Assembly (NCBI GenBank): GCA_036250195.1
Contig: JAVHZZ010000005.1
Span: 182,015,448 to 182,079,447 of the forward strand
DNA length: 64,000 nucleotides
Reading direction: 5' to 3'
DNA from: Mixophyes australis
Lineage: Eukaryota; Chordata; Amphibia; Anura; Limnodynastidae
The position numbers and the translations under genes were made by a program. The notes under the pieces are model-generated. The model was not told where the DNA came from. It was given only the letters and a program-made list of their open reading frames with translations, and did not search any database. Of this stretch, positions 45,692-56,009 are shown piece after piece. Positions within the stretch are counted from its first letter, which is position 1, and every line of letters begins with the position of its first letter.

Positions 45692-46490
45692 CAGTGGTTC
45701 CCAAACTTTTGCAGTTCGCGGCACCCTTAGTCTCCATAATTTTTTCAAGGTACCCCTCCAAAATAATTACCGAGCAGTCCCATTTTATAAGTAGCTGGGT
45801 CAAAAAACGTAATTGGGTCAGGACAGAAATATTTATTTAGGTGTATGCAAAAATACACATAAATCCAAGGGAAAATATTTTTATATATTTTTTTCAATTA
45901 TATTTCTGTCAAAGAATAATTTACTGCTAACTCACTCTGTGCCCCCCTGCATCATCTCCACACTCTGTGCCCCCCTGCATCATCTCCACACTCTGTGCCC
46001 CCCTGCATCATCTCCACACTCTGTGCCCCCCTGCATCATCTCCACACTCTGTGCCCCCCTGCATCATCTCCACACTCTGTGCCCCCCTGCATCATCTCCA
46101 CACTCTGTGCCCCCCTGCATCATCTCCACACTCTCTGTGGCCCCCTGCATCATCTCCACACTCTCTGTGGCCCCCTGCATCATCTCCACACTCTCTGTGG
46201 CCCCCTGCATCATCTCCACACTCTCTGTGGCCCCCTGCATCATCTCCACACTCTCTGTGGCCCCCTGCATCATCTCCACACTCTCTGTGGCCCCCTGCAT
46301 CATCTCCACACTCTCTGTGGCCCCCTGCATCATCTCCACACTCTCTGTGGCCCCCTGCATCATCTCCACACTCTCTGTGGCCCCTCTGCATCCCACCATG
46401 GCCAGGAAGAGAGAAAATAAAAACATAAAACTTACCAATCAGGCGGCGCCCGGGACCCAGCATCCTCTCTCCTGCCGCTTGTCAGCATTT
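45692..46490. mobile_element. Non-autonomous hAT element, right end missing
   Basis: The left end CAGTGGTTCCCAAACTTTTG, followed by CAGTTCGCGGCACCCTTAG, is the same as the complement of the right end of the element at 54627-55438. Shared internal parts are CCTCCAAAATAATTACCGAG and AAACTTACCAATCAGGCGGC, with GACCCAGCATCCTC. Between them is a private minisatellite. The right half of the hairpin and the terminus are absent after about 46490. Confidence 0.75.
45935..46390. repeat. 28/30 bp two-phase minisatellite inside the hAT element
   Basis: Seven units of 28 bp (CTCTGTGCCCCCCTGCATCA plus TCTCCACA) from 45935 are followed at 46131 by eight units of 30 bp (CTCTCTGTGGCCCCCTGCAT plus CATCTCCACA) and a partial ninth. 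The switch is abrupt and units within each block are identical, so the array grew recently. All six frames are open over parts of it; none is a gene. Confidence 0.95.
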
Positions 46491-46979
46491 GGCTCTATAG
46501 AGAGACACAGGACCAGTGCATAGGGTTGATTTCCCAAAATGGATGATAAAGCAGAGATGGGGAAAATAGAACATGTTCTACTCTACCTCCTGTCCCTGTT
46601 CTGTCATCCAAATTGGAAAGTTGGCCTTGGACACTGCATCTCTCCATAGAAATCACTGCTTTCTGTTAGATGTGCCTCCTCAATCACTGGCCTGAAAAAA
46701 AAAAACAGACTGCAAGATTTAATCCAGTCACCCCTTCCTCAGTTGTCAGTGTAGACTAATTTCTGCAATTAAGGACGTAACATCTGAGCTTGGCCCATAA
46801 TATGACGTTTTCAATAAGGTCTAACCAAATTTATGCTGGGAAAGTGCAGTGTATTTATAAGTGACATATCTTGTAATGACCACTAGATGTCATATTTTAC
46901 ATTGGCAAAGTATGTTTTAGTTTTTCTTAGTTACGACTCTGCTTCTTTTATTGTCTTCAATTAAAATTAATTTTTTTAG

Positions 46980-47045
46980 GCAATGGAGGTAGCAACTCAG
47001 AGAACAGAAGAAGAAAGGTCAAGTCAAGATAAGGTTGATGAAGAG
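46980..47045 (+). CDS. RIOK1: RIOK1 exon 13
   Basis: Acceptor TTTTTTTAG, donor GTAAGT. It encodes AMEVATQRTEEERSSQDKVD, then EE, 22 codons in phase 0; matches human AMEIASQRTKEERSSQDHVDEE. Confidence 0.96.
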
Positions 47046-47857
47046 GTAAGTATCCTATATTGTGACATTTGCTTCACTTGCTGTTCTTTTTAATATATGG
47101 ACAACACTAGAAAACCACTGTGGAATGCAGACATTTAGTTGCAGATTTCAAGCAACTTGCTTCAATCTTTTATCAATAAGATTATAGTGGTCTGGATTCT
47201 GCATCTGCATTGTACAGTTTTAGAGACCACAACACTGAATGTGCTTTATATATGAATTTTGTTTTTGTTTTACAAAGTGTTATAACTTGACTGAGCTAAA
47301 CTTATTTTCCCTATATTTACCTTCCCTTTTTATAATGAGAGTGCAAAATATATATTATACCATTTTGAATTGTTGAAAAGGGGCAAGTACAACCTATAAT
47401 TTTCAAATATTGCCCATGGCTTAGAGACATGAAAGGCTGTATTTGATTGTCAGCATCACCCCTCCATGCAGCCCGGTGCAGCCTTTCATACTACACAGTC
47501 TGATCTATAGAATGACTTACTACCAAAATGTGAGTTAAAATGCACAGTCTGCAATAACACCAATTTTCTTAATGAAGGCATTTTTTAATCACGAAATCCC
47601 AAAGAAAGCTTGTTTTGTGTTTGTTGCAAGCAGTATTAACTCCACCATTTAGGAGGTCAGTTCCCAGTTGTCCCTTATATTTCTGCGTCCTCGCTCTTTA
47701 CATTTATATTTTTTTTCCTCCCCAATTTCTTGGGTATTTTGTTTAACTGTATGCACCCTTTAATCCAATTGAGAGACAGACACGTCTTGCTAGGGTGGAC
47801 ATTAACATGTCCAAAAAAAAATCTCAAACCACACTGGCCTTTTTTTTGGTGACACCT

Positions 47858-47860
<3 letters not shown>

Positions 47861-47898
<38 letters not shown>
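47861..47898. repeat. Uninterrupted T38 tract
   Basis: A 38-base T run in RIOK1 intron 13. It could be the poly-A end of a minus-strand retroposed copy or a plain slippage tract; no retroposed gene was recognised beside it. Length in the assembly may be unreliable. Confidence 0.8.
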
Positions 47899-48589
47899 CT
47901 TTTCATACCCAATCTGGGTAAAATCATATATAAAAATTCCTCAGTGACAAACAAGCAGGTTCAGCGCAGCCCAATATGGGATACCTTTGAACATGTAAGC
48001 AGTTCCATTCCAAGTCTACAGATAACCTCAAATCTTTCAGGCTACCAGGCGGGTTCCAAGGGACAGATATGAGTGCATCTACTGCTCTTCTGTGACACCT
48101 GGTCCTTTTTCTGTATCTGATCCCTAGGATTTCGGAATAATTAACCCAGGGATTCTGGGTATCTTTATTAAAGTTACTCCTACATCGATTTCTATTCTGT
48201 CTAGGGTTCACAGTGACCCATAGCTCAGGCAGGCTTTCTGGTAAACTTTTAAGGCTTTCATAGATTTGGCGGTCATCTGTCAAGCACTAGAGAGGTCAGA
48301 GTTTTAATGTACTTTTTCCTGGTCCCCTAAAGTGATGGCCCCTTTTCCTCCGGTATTGGACCTCCGGTAAGAGCAATTTAAAATGGAATTACTGAATGTT
48401 GTGATCCAATTGATGGTGAAGTTTGGGATCACATGAGTGGAAATTTACTCTGAGACAGTGGTGCAGTACTTGAACCTTTCTGGAGGTCCCTCACAGCCCT
48501 TGGCGTCTACCACTCAACTAGGATATTATTTTCAAAAGGAAACGTTTTCCATCAGGGTTTAGTTAATCTGACTTGGTCAGTGAAGCCAT

Positions 48590-49010
48590 GATTCTTAGAT
48601 GGAAGGTTACTCTGTTACCAAGACTATGCTAAGGGCTAAGAAGACCTATTCTGTACAGATTTATTACATACTTTGGGAATCCTGTTTTCATGGATTACAG
48701 CTTGATCACGTTCAGGTGCGTGTCTACTCCATACTTTTGCATTTTGACATGAATAAGGGCTTGTTATTAAGCTCCCAAGGTACAAGTTTCTGCTTTTGCA
48801 TATTTTCAGCATTTTTTCAGTGTGCGTGTCGTGTTGGTCACCCGTTTTATGATCCATATCCACTGTACCTTAATCTTGTGGCACAAGCCTTAAAGATGAA
48901 TTCATTTCAACCTCTTACTCTGCCTCCCTCACACCTTTTTGACCTGAAAGGTGGCTTTTTTCCCCTGGAATTTTCGCAAGAACGGTGAATCTCTCATTGA
49001 CTCATTCTGC
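48590..49010 (+). pseudogene. Fossil DIRS tyrosine recombinase
   Basis: Phrases in two frames, KVQVSAFAYF, HPFYDPYPLYLNLVAQAL, NSFQPL, and LKGGFFPLEFSQERVNLSL, align in order with VQVSALSVYF, HPAEPWDLNLVLSML, PFEPL, and LTWKTVFLLAIASARRVSEL in element B. Conservation is weak and several catalytic positions are changed. An old, third or fourth DIRS insertion in intron 13. Confidence 0.45.
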
Positions 49011-49076
49011 CTTGTGTTTGGTGAGGTTTGGGCAATCTTTAATATACTTTCTAAGTAGTTGTCTGTAATTTTGTAG

Positions 49077-49196
49077 GTGTTTAAGAAAGCATACATTCCC
49101 AGAACTCTGAATGAGGTGAAGAACTTCGAGAGGGATGTAGACTTAATGCAGAAGTTGAAAGAGGAAGATATGTCGCTTAATACACAACAGGATAAT
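49077..49196 (+). CDS. RIOK1: RIOK1 exon 14
   Basis: Acceptor GTAATTTTGTAG, donor GTGAGT. It encodes [20 protein letters not shown], then [20 protein letters not shown], 40 codons in phase 0, matching the mammalian sequence with few changes. Confidence 0.97.
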
Positions 49197-50807
49197 GTGA
49201 GTAACTTGCCTTTTCTGCTTTTTTTTCATTGCACTATGCTTACAATAGTAAAAATAGAATGCATTACTCTTTATCTTTTACGTTTGTATTGGTATAAGGT
49301 CACAAAATGACAAGGTATTTTCTTTCTTTCTTGTGATAGTTTTGTGTAAAGATTTAGGCATCCAAGGTCACATTGTAGTTGTAATGAATAATTGAAAAGA
49401 AGTTGACATGACCTCTACAATGGGACTTAATTAAACACGACCTCTGCAAATCTGTATGCATAAGTAGTACTTATTTGCATGGCTTTTTTTAATTGCAGAT
49501 TCAAAATAGTAAACCAGTGTATATTTCATATGCAAAAGTTGGTGCACCCTGTCCGTCTTTACCTTTTAAGTCGTCTTCTGGCTTCCAAACATTTCCAAAA
49601 AACAGTTAAGAGCAATTTCTAATGTTGATTTTTTCCTTGGGTCGCATTGCATGTACTGCATGTTTTAGTCTGGGCACTGGGAAAGTATTTCATGGTTGAA
49701 TTTTGATGCATTATTTGGACCATTACTGACTGAAGGGTGTTAGCTTCTGGCTTCCACACAACTCTAACACTTAGTCAATTTTGACAGCTGGCAATTTATA
49801 AAATGTTTGATTTTTGATGTGGCCCAACAGTTGAATTTTCATTTAATAAATCCAAAACTCTTTTAAGCAAAGCTTAAATCTTGTTTTGTATAGTGTCAAC
49901 AATGACATTTGTGATGAGCTCATACAAACTAACCACTGTTATGTTTAACACTGCTGTGTTGTGTAAGTGTACCTGCAACTGCTACAACTTGCAGGTAGTT
50001 TGCATTGATCTTTGTGTATTTCTGTTTTGAACTGGTTTTTGGGCAGTTCTCTCAGATGTTTTTAGGTTATCCACGTATTGCCTTGACTTTGTAACAGTGA
50101 CTAAAAATCATTAACAGCCAGATTAAAAAGCTCCGATCATTTATACAACACTAGAATGGTCTTCCCTCAGCTAATTAAATCCTTAGATTTTGGTTGTGGA
50201 GCACCCTCCTTAGCTTTTACTTCCTGTGTTGTGCTGCAGATTGTAGATGGTTAATAGGTTTTGGGCAAGGTGAATGGAGCTGGTATCCTGTGAATAGTAA
50301 GCAAATTGCAGTTTGCTAGTGGAATTTAAAAATAATTTTGATGTAATTGCCTGAAGCAAATAGAATTTCTAGATTATATTTAACCATTAAATAAATTTTG
50401 GTCGAAGTGAGCTGGTATACGGTGGTATGCCATACCGCCACTTCTACTACTGCATTCATTGTAAAACTTTCAAATTCCATTCACTTACATTTTCCATTCT
50501 GCCACTTCTAAATTTCCATTGTGTGTATATAGATCTATTGAAGCAATAATGGTACATATACTTCTACAGAAAAAAAAAATATATATACAGATTGCTCATA
50601 GCGTTTTAAAACTCTAGTACCCCCATCTATCTAAATAATGAGAGGGTATACATTTCCCTACACTAGTGAACATTAGGTGCAGCTAGCATGGATTCAGCAT
50701 TCTGCTAGATAATATTCATGTATATGGCGATAAAACTCCTTTTTAAAGAAATATTTCTTTATACTAATGTTTTTTTGTTTTTTTTTTCATTTTTGTTGTA
50801 ATTTTAG
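49197..50807. other. RIOK1 intron 14, no recognised feature
   Basis: AT-rich, 1.6 kb. GAGCTGGTATACGGTGGTAT with a partial mirror ATACCGCC at about 50410-50440 is a short hairpin of unknown origin. Nothing else stands out. Confidence 0.4.
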
Positions 50808-50861
50808 ATTCTTTATCAGACTGTGACTGGCCTGAAGAAAGACTTGTCAGGTGCTGAGACG
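50808..50861 (+). CDS. RIOK1: RIOK1 exon 15
   Basis: Acceptor GTAATTTTAG, donor GTAAGA. It encodes ILYQTVTGLKKDLSGAET, 18 codons in phase 0, the end of the conserved RIO1 body. Confidence 0.95.
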
Positions 50862-52856
50862 GTAAGAGATCTACTTTTTATTTTTTCTGTGAAATGACGC
50901 TCTTGTAGAACTCCAGTTAAAACTAAAGACAAGATTGTTGTAACTAGTCATGTCCGTTAAGGTGATTTGTTACGTGATAGCTCCTCCACTCGTACGATTA
51001 TGCAAATTATATTTGTTGATTGTATTTATCAATTGATGATTGTGCTGTCCCTCTGCTCTACATAATACATCACAAATGGCTTGCAGCTTCATAAAGACTA
51101 TTCCAGGAGTTTACGATCTGCCTCCCTGGTGTGCTATCACATCTTACATGACACAAAGCAGGGAAGCCAGAGGAACACCAGATAGTGCTTATTCCACTAT
51201 GATCTGCTATTTCTGCACATTACAAGGAAGCCAGAAAACCACCATTCACTACCCCCTCCAATTTTTTTAATGTGTGAGTGAAATATTTTAGTTGCACAAA
51301 AAGCTTGCATTCATTCCATTCTCCAGTGTGTCATTGTACCATAGTAGCCAGTAGTTGTATCCATTTTCCTTGCTGCGACTTCCTCAGGGTAACATAGCAT
51401 TTGGCCAGACAATTGTATTAATAATATCGGACTCCTAAAACTAGTTAAAGATCGAGTTGTGTAAAAATTAATACTTTAGTTTGTCGGCTCAGTTAGCTTT
51501 AGAGATTTGGAAGCAAATTGAGAAGTGTTGGAGTAAGTTGTGGAATATAAAGACAGAGTTAAGTAAAGTGTTTGAATCTGGTGCATTATACTTAGGCTAA
51601 TGTCAGTGTAACATGCATGGTGCTGACTCATTAATGTTTATTCTCCACCAGAGTGAGACTGTGAATCAGTGCACGATCAATAATAACCATATATTGGTTG
51701 CTGTAGCTATATTTAACTAAAATATAGGACACCTGCGCTTCCTAAAGAAAAATATTTTGCAGCCAAAAGGAAAAAGATTTTGGAGATAAAGGTCCCAATC
51801 TCCTAAGATATATGATAACAATAGTATCCCTGGCGCAATAAGGAGACCAACGTACCCTTAGATAATATAAAATAACAGATTTAATGTATTGTATATGAAA
51901 CAAAGGTACATTTAACGTCTGATTTGATAAGTGATTGATTTTATAGCTGATCAAACATTACTTTTAATATTTTGCATTTCATCCTTCAGCTAGACAATGC
52001 AAGACTAATTAAAATCATGGGGATACAAGGAAACATGTATATCCCCTGTGCTGTTTTGCATTTAGCTGATGCTATAGAAATATCGCCGAGCATATGATAG
52101 ATTAACACGGCAGTACAGACGGATACTGTCTTAAATATCGATTTTTAGATTCTATATTAGGTTCTTGGTGTTAATTTTACTGATACGATTTTAGTAAATG
52201 TTTTACATTTTTTGTGAACACACTATTTTCAATCTGTGCTATTTACCTGTCACTTTCTACCAATGTTTCAACCAATAAATATGCATCTAATTGCTACGAA
52301 TTGCTATTGAGCCAATATGAAAGCCTAGGACCAGGCAGAACTGGTCTTGCTGTGGAAAATAGCAGATCTGATTATCTATAGATTTAGTGCAGTTGCTTTG
52401 GACAGAGAGCAATCATTACTCCATGGCCCCTTGGCTACCGGAGTACTGGTTGTTGAATGCTGATGGCAGTTGGGACTAGGTATGAATCCTTGCACTGCTC
52501 TTAAATTTTTTTGGGCCTAATCTCATCAAATGGTTTCTATGCTGCTGTAGGCTGAGTGGTAGAGCTGCAATAAAGACATAGTTCAATAAAAAAATTGTGA
52601 AAAAGACTTTGTGACAGCTCTCACAAATGTTCTCTTTCTATAGGCTTTTAGGAAAGTGCTTGAAACTCAATTTTACAGCATAGCATGCAACAACTGACCT
52701 ATTACCAGCATATCTTCTATAAAGGTATTGGGTAGTTTGCATATTAAAAAGTTGACTATTTGGTATAGTTCATATTCTCTCGGAATTGATGACTGTGTGT
52801 ATGTATAATAGGACAGGATGCATTTAACATATTTCTTGTATGTATTGTGTGTTCAG
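50862..52856. other. RIOK1 intron 15, no recognised feature
   Basis: 2.0 kb of AT-rich sequence with no clear inverted ends, tandem repeats or coding frames with known motifs. Confidence 0.4.
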
Positions 52857-53000
52857 GTACCAGCTTTACTGCAGTACAGTGACCATGGGCAGCAAGGGGG
52901 ATCAGACTCTGATGCTGACAGTGGAGATGAGTCTGCTACGGACTCTGAAGATGAAATACACCCAAAAGATCAAAGTCCTAACCCAGAAATGGATAAAAAG
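52857..53000 (+). CDS. RIOK1: RIOK1 exon 16 (acidic tail)
   Basis: Acceptor GTGTGTTCAG, donor GTTAGG. It encodes VPALLQYSDHGQQGGSDSDA, then DSGDESATDSEDE and NPEMDKK, 48 codons in phase 0. The Ser/Asp/Glu-rich composition offers CK2-type sites. Human RIOK1 continues ERKKMVKEA into a Lys-rich end; that last exon is not found here. Confidence 0.93.
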
Positions 53001-53535
53001 GTTAGGAGATCGTTTTGTATTGTTTCTGTTAGTTCAGATGATCAGATAACTTATGTTAAATTGTACATGGTTTAGCAAAAACATGATATTCATAACCTGT
53101 ATAATCTGCTCTGTGGTTCTCAAATCTGCAACAGTGTTTTGTGAATCTTCTCCATAGAGCTCTCTTGGATTGTTAGTAGATGTTCCATTGGCTGAGCTAA
53201 TAAACAATGCACCTGAGCCTTTGTACAGAGAAGTGACGAGACCCAGCCATAAGTTTGAGAATCAACACTTTATTGTAACCACAATCACTGCATCCATAAC
53301 TTCTTCATGTGTTACAGCTAGCAAGATCCATGCCATTCTGGTCCCCCCCCCCCCCCCCCTCTTTTTTTTACAAAATCACAAATGCTGATTTCTCCCCACT
53401 ATTTTGCAAACTTTTAATCAATAATCTGTCCAGATGTTAATTATGTGACTCTCTCAGCAGGAATTACTTTCGCAAAATCTTTACTTTGCACATTGCCTGT
53501 TACTGCTTAAGTAGGTCTTTTGTCTGAATATTTTT

Positions 53536-53695
53536 TTTTTCTCTTTCATCCATCTGGGGGACACTGCTTAACCATGGGGTTGAGTAGGGAGGGGAGGAGT
53601 CTGGCACCTAAAGAGTTAACTTTCTTCCTGCTGACAGCATATCCCCCCCACCAATTCCCCACATACCTCAGTTTGAATTGGGTGCCCTAGGAGAA
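53536..53695. repeat. DIRS B left inverted terminal repeat
   Basis: CTCTTTCATCCATCTGGGGG through CCCCACATACCTCAGTTTGA is complementary to 59150-59313 with few differences over about 150 bp. Confidence 0.87.
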
Positions 53696-54077
53696 GGGCT
53701 GCGCATCAGAAGAGCTCCAAGAAACAGTGAACACTGTTCACTGGTAATAGGTTTTTTCTTTACTTTTCCAAGTTTTTTTCTGTTGATAGCAGCGAGGGGC
53801 TCTGTGTACAACTGAGTTGACTCGTGGGAGAAGCGCCTGTCAGCTGGGGGCGGCCCCGCAGACAGAGGAGGTGAAACACTTCTCACAGCGGGAAGCAGTC
53901 GGCAAGAGAGTCTCCCCGCTGATAGCAGGACGGGCGCTGCCATTAGGCAGAAAGCGCCATTACTGCTGATGTTCCCCGGAAGCCAGCTGGAGCATACCAA
54001 GTTCCCTCCTTCTATGGGATGGCAGTGGATACTTGAAGGATGGCGCGCTAGTAATAGCGCTGTACGCAGAACACATT

Positions 54078-54530
54078 CTAACAGGTTTTCCCCTAAGATA
54101 CAGAAAGGGCAAAACGCTGTTAATGAGAAAAACACAGAAGGAGAGCCAGTGGCAGGGGAATGTGTTTGAGGAACACCTCTCTTCCCCCCCCCCCTTCCTT
54201 CCCTGCTGAGTGAGCACGTGGAAGATCCCTTTTGGCGCCAGAGTTCAAAAGGAGGACAGATGCAGCAGTCATTTGGAGAGAAGTGCACTGTTGACACATA
54301 TCTTCCCCGCTAAGTATCACTTTGTTTCTTCTGTGTATGCATGTGAATTATAAGACAATGATGTGTTGAGAGAACTGTGTTTAAGGAAAACTATAAAGCT
54401 CTCCAAACCTGTCTTATTTAATCAGAAATACTATGATATGTTAAATAACCTAATCTGTATTTTCTGATAAATGTTGTGGAAGTGTTTGGGCGTGCCAAAC
54501 ATATTGTCTGTTCCAAATGTAATGCTAAAT
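54078..54530 (+). repeat. First copy of a duplicated DIRS leader (with 5' gag remnant)
   Basis: About 400 bp here match 55569-55985, for example GCTGAGTGAGCACGTGGAAG, GGACAGATGCAGCAGTCATT and TACTATGATATGTTAAATAA. This copy also continues into CCAAACATATTGTCTGTTCC and AAATGTAATGCTAAATG, equivalent to the start of gag at 56040, then loses the frame. The hAT element at 54627 separates it from the second copy. Confidence 0.75.
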
Positions 54531-54626
54531 GGGCTTGTGAGCATTGGCCCAGGTGTTCTGTTCTAATTGCAGTCATTACTGGAAAACCTGCTGCAGCCTT
54601 TCAACTTGGCTGATTATACCTTATAC

Positions 54627-55438
54627 CGGCGGTTCCCAAACTGTGCGCCGCGGCTCCCAGGGGTGCCGCGGCGCTGTCTCAGGGGTGCCGCGGGCCAGCC
54701 ATAAAAAAACCCAAACAGATACACTTACCAATCCGCGTGGCGCCAGGACCCAGCATCCTCCTCTCTCACGCAGCTGTCATATCAGTGACAGCTGCGTGAG
54801 AAAGGAGGATGCTGGGTCCCGGCGGATTGGTAAGTGCTTCTGTTTGTTTGTTTTATGGCTGGTGCGCGGCAGAGAGGGCAGAGGAGAGTGACAGCGTGAC
54901 AGGAGGGGACAGAGGAGAGTGACAGCGTGACAGGAGGGGACAGAGGACAGTGACAGCGTGACAGGAGGGGACAGAGGAGAGTGACAGCGTGACAGGAGGG
55001 GGACAGAGGAGAGTGACAGCGTGGAAGAGGAGCTGGGACAGCGTGACAGAGGGCAGAGGAGGGGGCCAGAGGGCAGATGAGCTGGGACAGCTTAACAGAG
55101 GGCAGAGGAGCTGCACCAGTGTGACAGAGGGCAGAGGAGGGGGGACAGCGTGACAGAGGGCAGAGGAGGGGGGACAGCGTGACAGAGGGCAGAGGAGGGG
55201 GGATAGCGTGACAGAGGGCAGAGGGAGCAGCATGAGAGAGGGCAGAGTGTCTGGATGCAGAGGGGGCATTTTTGCATACAACTAAATAAGCATTTCTGTC
55301 CTGACCTAAATACTTATTACAATTTTTTGACCCAACTACTTCTAAAACAGGACTGCTCGGTAATTATTTTGGAGGGGTGCCTTAAAAAAATTATGGAGAC
55401 TAAGGGTGCCGCGAACTGCAAAAGTTTGGGAACCACTG
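54627..55438. mobile_element. Non-autonomous hAT element inserted in DIRS B
   Basis: Ends CGGCGGTTCCCAAACTGTGC (left) and GTTTGGGAACCACTG (right) pair imperfectly. Flanks CCTTATAC and TATTATAC share 6 of 8 bases, consistent with a hAT 8 bp duplication. Inside is a hairpin (about 54722-54835) built on CTTACCAATCCG, GACCCAGCATCCTCC and CACGCAGCTGTCA with their complements, then a GACAG minisatellite. Same family as 45692. Confidence 0.78.
54870..55255. repeat. GACAGAGG/GACAGCGT minisatellite inside the hAT element
   Basis: Units such as GGACAGAGGAGAGTGACAGC plus GTGACAGGAG (about 33 bp), and later GGACAGCGTGACAGAGGGCA plus GAGGAGG. It occupies the position where the sister element at 45692 has an unrelated 28/30 bp array. 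Pro/Ser/Leu-rich minus-strand frames here are artefacts. Confidence 0.85.
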
Positions 55439-56009
55439 TATTATACTATCTATATAGAGTAAAAGGAACAGAAATACTATCTTTTGACTGGTTCATAGAT
55501 GAATATGTATCTGTATTTTGCGGTGTGGTAGCTTTGTTCTCTACTAAAAATGTGAGAAAGATAAAGCAACAGGATTTCACCTAAGTAGAAAGGGGAAATC
55601 ACTGTTAGCAGAGACACAGAAGGAGATTCCAGTGGTAGGGGAATGTGTTGAGAAGCACCTCTTCCCCTTCCCCGCTGAGTGAGCACGTGGAAGATCCCTT
55701 TTTGGCCAAAGTTCAAAAGGAGGACAGATGCAGCAGTCATTTGGAGAGAAGTGCACTGCTGACACATATCTTCCCCGCTAAGTATCACTTGGTTTCTTCT
55801 GTGTGTATGTGTGCATATGTATACATGTGTATTAACGAAGACTTTGATGTGTTGAGAGAACTGTTGTTTAAACAAAACTAGAAAGTTCTCCAAACCTGTC
55901 TTATGTATTCAGAAATACTATGATATGTTAAATAACTTAATCTGTATTTTCTGATAATTTCTGGAGAAGTGTTTGTGTATATGAGACGTGATTCAGTTTT
56001 CTTTTTCTT

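Larger units (their letters stand above)
16846..53000 (+). other. RIOK1: RIOK1 gene, exons 1-16 of probably 17
   Basis: RIOK1 is an atypical RIO-family kinase/ATPase that acts on cytoplasmic pre-40S particles in the last steps of 18S rRNA processing and factor recycling, and also binds PRMT5. Sixteen exons with GT/AG borders join without a phase conflict into 507 codons. Order: acidic N-terminal region with DSDEEEDDDEEDD (about 30-45); RIO N-lobe with STGKEANVYHA (about 165-175) and catalytic Lys186; HADLSEFN with Asp302 and Asn307; IIDVSQ with Asp319; acidic C-terminal tail. These residues are a constant 22 lower than the human numbers I remember (208, 324, 341). The basic C-terminal tail is missing, so a final exon is expected past 53000; I found none up to 64000. 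Intron 11 (11.4 kb) and intron 9 (7.0 kb) are swollen by transposons. Confidence 0.95.

Noticed and set aside
45683..45803. CRISPR-like or regulatory reading of repeated spaced units near here
   Set aside because: The units are contiguous tandem copies without spacers in a eukaryotic transposon.
45813..46523. Frames of up to 236 codons with repeated APCIISTLS or GATESVEMMQ units
   Set aside because: Translation of the 28/30 bp minisatellite; both strands are open, as expected for a repeat whose unit carries no stop.
48599..48988. 129-codon frame as a host gene exon
   Set aside because: Better explained as a decayed DIRS recombinase; no matching splice sites.
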